Of a DNA stretch of 64,000 nucleotides, positions 38,019 to 45,707 are shown one piece after another. The notes under the pieces were generated by a model. It saw nothing but the letters and a program-made list of their open reading frames with translations. It searched no databases and was not told the origin of the DNA. This stretch comes from an uncultured Succinivibrio sp. (GTDB lineage: Bacteria; Pseudomonadota; Gammaproteobacteria; Enterobacterales; Succinivibrionaceae): NCBI GenBank assembly GCA_934218695.1, contig CAKQDA010000001.1, forward strand, positions 1 to 64,000. The letters are read 5' to 3'. The translations under genes and the position numbers were made by a program. The number at the start of each line of letters is the position of its first letter. Position 1 is the stretch's first letter.

Positions 38019-39011
38019 ATGAGATACCTTACTGTAAGCGAATATGGTACTTTTTTAGGTCTTTCAGGAGAAAGACTTATTGTTAAACAGAATGGTACAC
38101 AGATAAAAGAGATCCCCTTATCAAGATTAAGAACTATTTGTGTTCTTAAAAGAGGCGTGTCTGTTTCTGGTGACTTAATCCTGACCTGTTCCTTAAGAGG
38201 AATAAGAATTCTCTTTTTAGATTGGAAAGGCCAGGCTGTTTCAGCCGTTTTAGGTCAAAATCAGCATGCTGTAGTGTCTTTGAGAAGAGCTCAATTTGAG
38301 TTTATAAAAGATGAAAAACTTTGCTGTGAAGTATCAAAAAAGATCATTCTTTCAAAAGTAAGAAATCAACGAGCAGTTGTACTTTATTTCTCAAAATATC
38401 AGCTAAAGAATAATGAAGAGTTATCTTCAGTAGTTGGCAAATATGTATCCTCTGTTAATCAGCTTGTAACTAAGATCAAAAATATTCAAGGTCCTCAATG
38501 GAAGTCCTCTTTATTCGGTTTAGAAGGAAAAGCTGCTGTATTGTACTGGAATGTCCTTATTTCAATGTCTCTACTTCCCCATGACTTTGAATGCAGAGAA
38601 GGTCGAGGTGCCGACAGTATGACTAATAAGGCACTCAATTATGGTTATGCAATATTGGCAAGTTTTTTATTATCAGCTGTAGATAACGCTGGATTTGAAA
38701 TGTACGCGGGATTCTTTCATGTAGATAGACCTGGAAAGCCATCACTTGTTTTAGATCTTATGGAAGAATACAGAGCATGGGTTGTTGATAGAGTTGTTAT
38801 AAAGCTAAGAGCAAGACTAGGAAGTGCCAAAGAATTTGATCCTTCAATTAAAAAAGCCATAAGTGATGAGATATACCAAACTATGGCTACGAAGTACTCT
38901 TATAACAAGAAGAAAGTAAAACTTGAAAATATCATACAAAGGCAAGTCTACAGATTGTCTGGTGTCATAAGTGAAAAAGGAAACTATAAAGGCTATTCTT
39001 TTAAATGGTAG
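38019..39011 (+). CDS. cas1: CRISPR-associated integrase Cas1
   Basis: A 330-aa spacer integrase. N-terminal beta domain RYLTVSEYGTFLGLSGERLI and IPLSRLRTICVL; the helical catalytic domain shows the metal ligand Glu in FGLEGKAAVLYW near 170. It then has GRGADSMTNKALNYGYAIL near 197-215, His in GFFHVDRPGKPSLVLD near 238 and Asp/Glu in LDLMEEYRAWVVD near 250. All catalytic positions look intact. It starts one base after the cas9 stop, and cas2 follows after 6 bases. Confidence 0.96.
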   Translation: MRYLTVSEYGTFLGLSGERLIVKQNGTQIKEIPLSRLRTICVLKRGVSVSGDLILTCSLRGIRILFLDWKGQAVSAVLGQNQHAVVSLRRAQFEFIKDEKLCCEVSKKIILSKVRNQRAVVLYFSKYQLKNNEELSSVVGKYVSSVNQLVTKIKNIQGPQWKSSLFGLEGKAAVLYWNVLISMSLLPHDFECREGRGADSMTNKALNYGYAILASFLLSAVDNAGFEMYAGFFHVDRPGKPSLVLDLMEEYRAWVVDRVVIKLRARLGSAKEFDPSIKKAISDEIYQTMATKYSYNKKKVKLENIIQRQVYRLSGVISEKGNYKGYSFKW

Positions 39012-39017
39012 GGTAAG

Positions 39018-39314
39018 ATGAATATTTATCAAAAATACCTTGTTTGTTATGACATAGAAAATGATAAAACTAGAAAAAAGTTCTTTGAGAAAATGAAAGA
39101 TCTTGGGTTGATATCTATTCAGAAATCAGTGTTTTATGGAGATTTAAATCAAGCCGAGTTCTCTGCTATGAAGAAAGTTGTTCTAAAAATGCTTGATCCT
39201 GAATCTGACAAGTGCTTTTGGACAAAATGTACATTGCCTGATAAAGAGCTTGGTAGTTGCTTTGGTTATAAAAATTTTAAATATATAGAGCCAGATGGAT
39301 ATGAATCAATTTAA
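39018..39314 (+). CDS. cas2: CRISPR-associated protein Cas2
   Basis: A 98-aa small ferredoxin-like protein that bridges two Cas1 dimers. YLVCYDIENDKTRKKFFEKM with the Asp at the end of beta-1, then LGLISIQKSVFYGDLNQAEF, the usual QKSVF motif. AGGG lies a few bases before the ATG. The end overlaps cas4 by 20 bases. Confidence 0.95.
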   Translation: MNIYQKYLVCYDIENDKTRKKFFEKMKDLGLISIQKSVFYGDLNQAEFSAMKKVVLKMLDPESDKCFWTKCTLPDKELGSCFGYKNFKYIEPDGYESI

Positions 39315-39888
39315 CTTACCGGTTTCAATGTTAAGACAATACTGTTTTTGCCCAAGAATTCCTTATTTCTATATTGTGCGAAATATAACGCCTGTAGAAA
39401 AAGAGTGGATGTCTCAAGGCATTGAAGAACACAAGCGCCAAGAGATGTTATCTAAAAGAAGGAATCTCTCTAGGTTTGGAATTTCAACGATTGGAAAAAT
39501 TTCTTTTAATGTGGAACTGTATAGTGACCAATTATCTCTTCATGGCATATGTGATGCAATTTTGTCTGCTGATTCAGAATTAAGCATCATTGAATTTAAA
39601 AACTCAGATTATGACAAGTTCACTATAGGAACTGCAGTGCAACTATGTGCATATGCAATGCTATGTGAAGAGAAGTACGGAGAAATAATAAAACAATGTT
39701 TTGTTCTTTACGGAAGTAAAGGGAAAACCAGAAAAGTGAATATCGATGCATCTATTAGATCCAAAACTTTGGAAATAAGAGATCACATTATTGAAAACCT
39801 CAAAAAGGCAGACATTCCACCTTCTAGCGCAGAAGAAAATAAATGCGGACAAAGCGAATTCTTCAACTTCTGTGCTGACAGGTTTTAA
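39295..39888 (+). CDS. cas4: CRISPR-associated exonuclease Cas4
   Basis: 197 aa; its presence with Cas9 defines subtype II-B. RecB-like nuclease motifs: HGICDAIL (Asp), LSIIEFKNSD (Glu-x-Lys) and VQLCAYAML (Gln-x3-Tyr). The N-terminal Cys of the Fe-S cluster is in QYCFCPRIPYFY near 17-19. The C-terminal cluster normally reads C-x2-C-x5-C but here is KCGQSEFFNFC, with Ser in place of the middle Cys. Cluster binding may be altered unless the extra N-terminal Cys compensates. The start overlaps cas2; the 3' end meets the predicted tracrRNA terminator head-on. Confidence 0.92.
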   Translation: MDMNQFNLPVSMLRQYCFCPRIPYFYIVRNITPVEKEWMSQGIEEHKRQEMLSKRRNLSRFGISTIGKISFNVELYSDQLSLHGICDAILSADSELSIIEFKNSDYDKFTIGTAVQLCAYAMLCEEKYGEIIKQCFVLYGSKGKTRKVNIDASIRSKTLEIRDHIIENLKKADIPPSSAEENKCGQSEFFNFCADRF

Positions 39889-39986
39889 AAATACATCCAG
39901 ATGCTTACGCAGTTGCTGGACTTAATCTTGATTTTTGATGATTTCAGCTCGCCATAAAGACGACTTCAAGAACTTTTTCAATCTAT
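39887..39986 (-). ncRNA. predicted tracrRNA
   Basis: On the minus strand, 39986-39968 is an anti-repeat that matches the array repeat over 19 bases with one difference (G-T wobble). It can pair with the crRNA form of the repeat, AAGAGCTTTTTCAATCTAT. Downstream is a structured tail of about 75 bases. It closes with a hairpin (CCAG, inner TGC / GCA, CTGG; 39919-39897) and five T at 39891-39887. A -10-like TACAAT (39998-39993) and TATATT at 17-base spacing lie just upstream, giving a start near 39986. Position between cas4 and array, opposite to the cas genes, matches Francisella II-B. Confidence 0.8.
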
Positions 39987-39992
39987 TTTTTT

Positions 39993-40021
39993 ATTGTAAA
40001 GTATTTTTTTCGAAAAATATA
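39993..40021 (-). promoter_or_regulatory. predicted promoter of tracrRNA
   Basis: Minus strand: TATATT (40021-40016), 17 bases, TACAAT (39998-39993), one base from TATAAT. The first transcribed base would be about 39986, at the start of the anti-repeat. Confidence 0.55.
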
Positions 40022-40073
40022 CTTGTTTCAGTGCAAAAAATAATATTTCGAAATTTACATCACATTTTATATG

Positions 40074-40108
40074 TGCAACATATTCTTTTTAAAGAATTTT
40101 ATGTTGCA
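40074..40108. repeat. 35-bp inverted repeat abutting the first CRISPR repeat
   Basis: Outer arms TGCAACAT (40074-40081) and ATGTTGCA (40101-40108) are perfect; inner arms TTCTTT and AAAGAA continue the stem. It ends at the base before repeat 1. It could terminate array transcripts coming from the right, or be a leader element recognised during spacer acquisition. Confidence 0.7.
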
Positions 40109-42835
40109 GCTTCAATTATAGATTGAAAAAGCTCTTAACTGAAACTATTTTACTCTTTGCTGTTTCTCTCACTCTAACAAGCTTCAATTATAGATTGAAA
40201 AAGCTCTTAACTGAAACTCTAATACTTCTAATGTCACACTAGGCGAAAACTTTGGCTTCAATTATAGATTGAAAAAGCTCTTAACTGAAACTATTAAGCA
40301 GTTAAAAGAACTTGATATAAATATTGCTTCAATTATAGATTGAAAAAGCTCTTAACTGAAACCCATGTTAAGACCTAGCATATGGTGACCGAGATCTTGC
40401 TTCAATTATAGATTGAAAAAGCTCTTAACTGAAACTTAGTAACTTTAGCACTCACTAAAACGCCATTTCGCTTCAATTATAGATTGAAAAAGCTCTTAAC
40501 TGAAACAGGTTTTGTTTGTTTGATTGTTTAATTTTCTTTTTTTGCTTCAATTATAGATTGAAAAAGCTCTTAACTGAAACCAGATGTGCTACATCGAATT
40601 GATACCGATGGTTTGGGCTTCAATTATAGATTGAAAAAGCTCTTAACTGAAACTAGCTGTACTATTCTTGGGGATGAGGCTCTCCAGTTGTGCTTCAATT
40701 ATAGATTGAAAAAGCTCTTAACTGAAACGTATTTTCATTTCCAGAGTAATAGCAGGAAAGTGGCTTCAATTATAGATTGAAAAAGCTCTTAACTGAAACT
40801 AGAATGATTGAAAAACACATTGATTCAGTCTGGAGCTTCAATTATAGATTGAAAAAGCTCTTAACTGAAACAGTGTTTTTGTAAGTTGTCTAATGCTTTT
40901 AAATTCAGCTTCAATTATAGATTGAAAAAGCTCTTAACTGAAACTGTAAGTTAGATACTCAAGATCAAAAATGTCTGAATCGCTTCAATTATAGATTGAA
41001 AAAGCTCTTAACTGAAACTTGTTATATGCGTGTAAGTCAGTTAAAAAAATCTTGTGCTTCAATTATAGATTGAAAAAGCTCTTAACTGAAACATCTTTTA
41101 TGCAGATACTATATCTGACGGTATCTGCTTCGATTATAGATTGAAAAAGCTCTTAACTGAAACATAATTCTGCGTGTCATATTGATAACATAAGGTATCG
41201 CTTCAATTATAGATTGAAAAAGCTCTTAACTGAAACTGACTACTTACTTTCATCATCTGATTTACCCTCAAGCTTCAATTATAGATTGAAAAAGCTCTTA
41301 ACTGAAACATAGCTGTAGGTGATAACTCAACCTGGTCTGCAAGCTTCAATTATAGATTGAAAAAGCTCTTAACTGAAACTTAGCGATTGTCAGCTTTGGT
41401 GAAATCTCGCTTTCTGCTTCAATTATAGATTGAAAAAGCTCTTAACTGAAACATGTATGTTATCGCAGTAACTAACTATCAAGGAAGTGCTTCAATTATA
41501 GATTGAAAAAGCTCTTAACTGAAACAAGATGCTTGCACCTGTACCCACAACAGCACCAAGCTTCAATTATAGATTGAAAAAGCTCTTAACTGAAACTCAC
41601 GCTCATATACAGCGCTACGGCGTTCTTTTGCTAGCTTCAATTATAGATTGAAAAAGCTCTTAACTGAAACGTAGCTAGTGCTGTTTACTATCGTGTATAT
41701 CGTGAAGGCTTCAATTATAGATTGAAAAAGCTCTTAACTGAAACTTAATGAAAAGTTTAAGATCGTAGTTTTCATAAGTTGCTTCAATTATAGATTGAAA
41801 AAGCTCTTAACTGAAACGCATGACAAATGACTCTTTAAAGTCACTGTTATTAAGCTTCAATTATAGATTGAAAAAGCTCTTAACTGAAACTAACCTATCT
41901 TAAGGAAGATTTTTTTAATGAAGAGCTTCAATTATAGATTGAAAAAGCTCTTAACTGAAACGGCACTGCTGCATCTATTTCACTTGCCAACAATATCTCA
42001 GCTTCAATTATAGATTGAAAAAGCTCTTAACTGAAACTAGCTTATGCTTTAAACACAAATTGAATATTTCATGCTTCAATTATAGATTGAAAAAGCTCTT
42101 AACTGAAACGTACAAGATGCGCAAGAACTAACTTTTCGCCCAGGAGCTTCAATTATAGATTGAAAAAGCTCTTAACTGAAACAAAGCTCCTGAAGTGAGG
42201 ATACCAGGTTCATAGCCAGCTTCAATTATAGATTGAAAAAGCTCTTAACTGAAACCTAAAGAGAAGAGATATAGCGTTGTAATCAGTCGTCAAGCTTCAA
42301 TTATAGATTGAAAAAGCTCTTAACTGAAACACTATCAAAGCGTACAATCAATTCACTTTCTCTGAGCTTCAATTATAGATTGAAAAAGCTCTTAACTGAA
42401 ACCATTAAATCTTGCGTCAGTTGGTGAATTACTTTTAGCTTCAATTATAGATTGAAAAAGCTCTTAACTGAAACGTTATCACTCCAATCACGTTTTACCG
42501 CAACATAGGCTTCAATTATAGATTGAAAAAGCTCTTAACTGAAACATGTGCGGTGTAGCCCCTTATCATCTATATATAAGCTTCAATTATAGATTGAAAA
42601 AGCTCTTAACTGAAACACAGCTTCCGCTTCTTCCTTTGAGATGAATAATTCAGGCTTCAATTATAGATTGAAAAAGCTCTTAACTGAAACATCTCTGACC
42701 AAACCACTCCATGTTAAATGGAACAGGCTTCAGTTATAGATTGAAAAAGCCCTCAACTGAAACCACGTTGTGGGGATGTCTCTGTTCTTATATACTTTGT
42801 TTCCATTACAGATTGATCAAAATATAAACAGAAAG
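40109..42835 (-). CRISPR. type II-B CRISPR array, 38 repeats, about 37 spacers
   Basis: 37-base repeats (plus strand begins GCTTCAATTATAGATTG, ends CTCTTAACTGAAAC) alternate with spacers of about 34-38 bases; first repeat 40109-40145, period near 72.7. Repeats 1-36 are identical except repeat 15 (41127, one A to G). Repeat 37 (42727-42763) has three changes. A further element at 42799-42835, 35 bases on, still matches about 26 of 37 positions and is a decayed last repeat. Decay at the right end marks the old (trailer) end, so new spacers enter on the left beside the palindrome. The crRNA strand is minus: it begins GTTTCAGTT as in other II-B repeats, and only that strand pairs with the predicted tracrRNA. 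On that strand each repeat contains TATAAT 6 bases before the next spacer. Confidence 0.97.
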
Positions 42836-42960
42836 CTTTTTTGAAAGGCATTAAGCTTATTACTCCATATAATTCTCACTGAGAATTTCAATTTTGTAAA
42901 GTACTAATGTAAAATAGAACCATATTTGAATTTAAGCTTTTTTTAAGTAGAAAATAATAT

Positions 42961-44178
42961 ATGACTGAGAAGTTACAGAAAATTTTATCCCGCGCTGGAA
43001 TTGCTTCACGCAGAGCTCTTGAGCAGATGATTGATCAGGGCCGAGTTACCGTAAACGGCAAATTAGCCACCATCGGTGACAGATACGAAGCAGATGATAT
43101 TTTAGTTAAGATTGACGGTAAGGTGGTGTTAACCCCTGACAGCCAGAAAGTTTCATGCAGAGTCTTAATGTACCATAAGCCAGAAGGTGAGCTTACCACA
43201 TTATCCGATCCTGAAAACCGTCCTACAGTATTTGATCATATTCCAAAGCCACCTACCGGCAGATGGATCTACATCGGACGTCTTGATATTAACACCTCTG
43301 GTTTACTGCTGTTCACAACAGATGGTGAACTTGCAAATGCACTTATGCATCCTAAATACGAAGTTGAGCGTGTGTACGCTGCTCGAATTTACGGTGAAGT
43401 AAGTGAAGAGCAGATCGATCAGCTTACTCAGGGCGTGATGTTAGAAGACGGAAAAGCCCGTTTTAACAAGGTAACTTATGTAGGTGGTGAAGGTCGCAAC
43501 GCCTGGTATCACGTTACCTTAAAAGAAGGTCGTAAAAGAGAAGTTCGCCGTCTGTGGGAAGCTGTAGGTCTCAAGGTTTCAAGACTTATCAGAATCAAAT
43601 ATGCAGTTATCGATCTTGATCCTGACTTAAAGACAGGACAGTTCAGAGAACTTACCTTAAATGAGTTAAATCGTTTAAGAAAAGCTGTTCATTTAGAGCC
43701 AGTTGAAGAGTTGGCTCCTGCTTTAGATTTAAATGCCTCTTCTTCAAATAAAGGAAGAAAAGCTACAAAAGCTCCTGTAAGAAAGCCTGTTTCATTTAAT
43801 TCTTCGAAAGAAGAAAATGATGATAAGTCTTCAAGAAGATCTCCTTACGGTAAGCCACAATCTCGTCCTGCAAGAGTGGATAAGTCAGCTTTCCCTAAGA
43901 AAGGTAAATCTTTTGGTGAGAACAATGGAAGAAAGTTCTCTCAAGATTCTTCATTTGATAAAAATGACAGAAGAAAGTCTTTTACCAAAGATGATTCTTC
44001 AAGAAAGTTTGGTCCTAAGTCAAACAACTCTGCAAAGCACTTTGTTTCACACACAAATCTTCGCTCTGAGAAAGAAGGTCAGTCTTTTAATAAAGGCTAT
44101 GTTGTAAAGAGCAGAGGTAGTGCTGTATCAAAGTCTTCTTTTGTAAAGCCAAGAAGAACAAATAGAAGTTCATATTAA
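42961..44178 (+). CDS. rluB: 23S rRNA pseudouridine(2605) synthase RluB
   Basis: 405 aa. An S4 RNA-binding domain (KLQKILSRAGIASRRALEQM, residues 4-45) is followed by the RsuA/RluB catalytic domain with the active-site Asp in GRLDINTSGLLLFTTDG near 108. NALMHPKYEVERVY and the Arg-rich KEGRKREVRRLWEAVG follow. The last 150 residues are a Ser/Lys/Arg-rich unstructured tail, usual for RluB and longer than in E. coli (291 aa total). A TGTAAAAT extended -10 element lies about 50 bases upstream, just past the CRISPR array. Confidence 0.93.
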   Translation: MTEKLQKILSRAGIASRRALEQMIDQGRVTVNGKLATIGDRYEADDILVKIDGKVVLTPDSQKVSCRVLMYHKPEGELTTLSDPENRPTVFDHIPKPPTGRWIYIGRLDINTSGLLLFTTDGELANALMHPKYEVERVYAARIYGEVSEEQIDQLTQGVMLEDGKARFNKVTYVGGEGRNAWYHVTLKEGRKREVRRLWEAVGLKVSRLIRIKYAVIDLDPDLKTGQFRELTLNELNRLRKAVHLEPVEELAPALDLNASSSNKGRKATKAPVRKPVSFNSSKEENDDKSSRRSPYGKPQSRPARVDKSAFPKKGKSFGENNGRKFSQDSSFDKNDRRKSFTKDDSSRKFGPKSNNSAKHFVSHTNLRSEKEGQSFNKGYVVKSRGSAVSKSSFVKPRRTNRSSY

Positions 44179-44223
44179 GCTTAAGAGCTATCTTTTAAGA
44201 GATAATTGTGAAGGCGGATATTT

Positions 44224-45417
44224 ATGAATGAGCTTTTAAAATTTGAGATATTTTCAAATGAAGAGCTTGTAGCAAAGGTAACTGTCTTTTCTTCACGAGG
44301 GCATGATGTCTATGACTTTTGTTATGTACCGTCTTGGATTGAAAAAGGTTATTCACTAGATCCAACGTTATATTTCTCAGCTGACATTCAGCATATCCAA
44401 GTTCTTCCTCCTTGCTTACAAGATATATGTCCCGATCGTTGGGGTAGGTTAATACAAAAAAGAAAGTTAGGTTACACTCCTTCTTCAACTGACTATTTGC
44501 TTGGTGTAAGCGATTATTTTCGAATGGGCGCTTTACGAATCAAAGTCAATGGAAAGTTTGTAGATGATTCAACCGATAGACCTAAGTTGGCAAGCTTAAA
44601 TGAGCTAATTGAATCTTCTAGACAAGTAGAACTTGGTAACACGAGTGATCATGATATAAAGTTACTATTTGCTCCAAGTGGCAGTTTAGGAGGAGCAAGA
44701 CCAAAAGGTTGTGTAGTAGATAAAGGTCAACTTTTTTTAGCTAAGTTTCCATCAATAAACGATCAAGATATTCAGTTGTCAAAGTGCGAGAAAGTATATT
44801 TAGATTTGGCAAAAGAAGCTGGTATCAAAGCTTGTTCATCAAAAGTTATTGAATCGAAGTTTGGTGATGTTCTTCTTTTACCAAGGTTTGACCGAAACTC
44901 AAATAACACCAGAATTCCTTTTATGTCTGCAATGACGGCTCTTGGATTGTCAGAAAATGATAAGTTGGATAATTACAGCTATGCAGATCTTGCAATGTCA
45001 GATTTCATGACGTCAAAAGAACAAAAGCAAGAATTATTCAGAAGAATGCTCTTTAATGGACTTTTTGGAAATACAGATGACCATTTGAGAAATCATGGTT
45101 TTTTACGTATCAATGGAGAATGGCAATTATCTCCAGCCTACGACCTAACACCGAATACAGTTCCCTACAATAAACAACACCACGCTTTATGTTTTGTTGA
45201 AGGAAAAGATCTACCTTCACTTGAGCTTTTTGACGAGATAAAAGACTTCTTTGATGTTGATGACAAAATTTATAAATCAATATTGCTTGATATGAAGAAA
45301 GCTCAAGAATCATCTCTTACTTTGCTTAAGAAGAATAAAGTATCTCCCGATAACATAAAACTTCTGCAAAACAATTTTGAGCACGAAGATTTTGAAAAGC
45401 TAAAATCCATTGTTTAG
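44224..45417 (+). CDS. HipA-like Ser/Thr kinase (toxin-like), orphan
   Basis: 397 aa. HipA fold signatures: P-loop-like SLGGARPKGCVV near 157, ATP-binding LAKFPS near 175, LPRFDR near 220, catalytic GNTDDHLRNHGFL near 283-295, and the metal site LSPAYDLTP near 302. HipA of E. coli is a toxin that phosphorylates glutamyl-tRNA synthetase and is neutralised by an upstream HipB. Here the neighbour upstream is rluB and I see no HTH antitoxin on either side. The start at 44224 has AAGGCGGA upstream. It lies beside the CRISPR locus in a similarly AT-rich stretch, suggesting joint acquisition, though this is inference. Confidence 0.85.
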   Translation: MNELLKFEIFSNEELVAKVTVFSSRGHDVYDFCYVPSWIEKGYSLDPTLYFSADIQHIQVLPPCLQDICPDRWGRLIQKRKLGYTPSSTDYLLGVSDYFRMGALRIKVNGKFVDDSTDRPKLASLNELIESSRQVELGNTSDHDIKLLFAPSGSLGGARPKGCVVDKGQLFLAKFPSINDQDIQLSKCEKVYLDLAKEAGIKACSSKVIESKFGDVLLLPRFDRNSNNTRIPFMSAMTALGLSENDKLDNYSYADLAMSDFMTSKEQKQELFRRMLFNGLFGNTDDHLRNHGFLRINGEWQLSPAYDLTPNTVPYNKQHHALCFVEGKDLPSLELFDEIKDFFDVDDKIYKSILLDMKKAQESSLTLLKKNKVSPDNIKLLQNNFEHEDFEKLKSIV

Positions 45418-45707
45418 CTGTCATATCTATCAATTTGAAGCAAAAGAATGCACCTATTGCAATTGTGCTATGCTAATTCGTTGTTTCAACTGTAATATAT
45501 AGCAAAGCATTCGATGTTACTTCACATAATTAATACATGTTGTTAACATTTGTTGCTTATAATTGCTATATTTACATCGTTATACATACTTTTGATTTTA
45601 TTTGAGAAATTAAAACTTAAAATGAACGCAGACCCGGCTATATTTAGTCACACCATTCTATCTAACCTCTCTATTTTTTCATTTTCAAAGCTAGGAGCTA
45701 AATAACT

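Noticed and set aside
40025..40032. GTTTCAGT on the plus strand, possible scaRNA-like degenerate repeat as in Francisella
   Set aside because: Only 8 bases match the repeat start, the rest does not align, and there is no supporting promoter or terminator.
39935..40126. 63-codon reading frame between cas4 and the array
   Set aside because: It overlaps the tracrRNA candidate, its promoter and the inverted repeat, has extreme AT content and no RBS.
40586..40780. 64-codon reading frame in the CRISPR array
   Set aside because: It consists of repeat and spacer sequence; the repeated peptide FNYRLKKLLTET is just the translated repeat.
42799..42835. Second anti-repeat or alternative tracrRNA to the right of the array
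   Set aside because: Its exact 35-base spacing from repeat 37 makes it a decayed repeat; it lacks a tracr-like tail.
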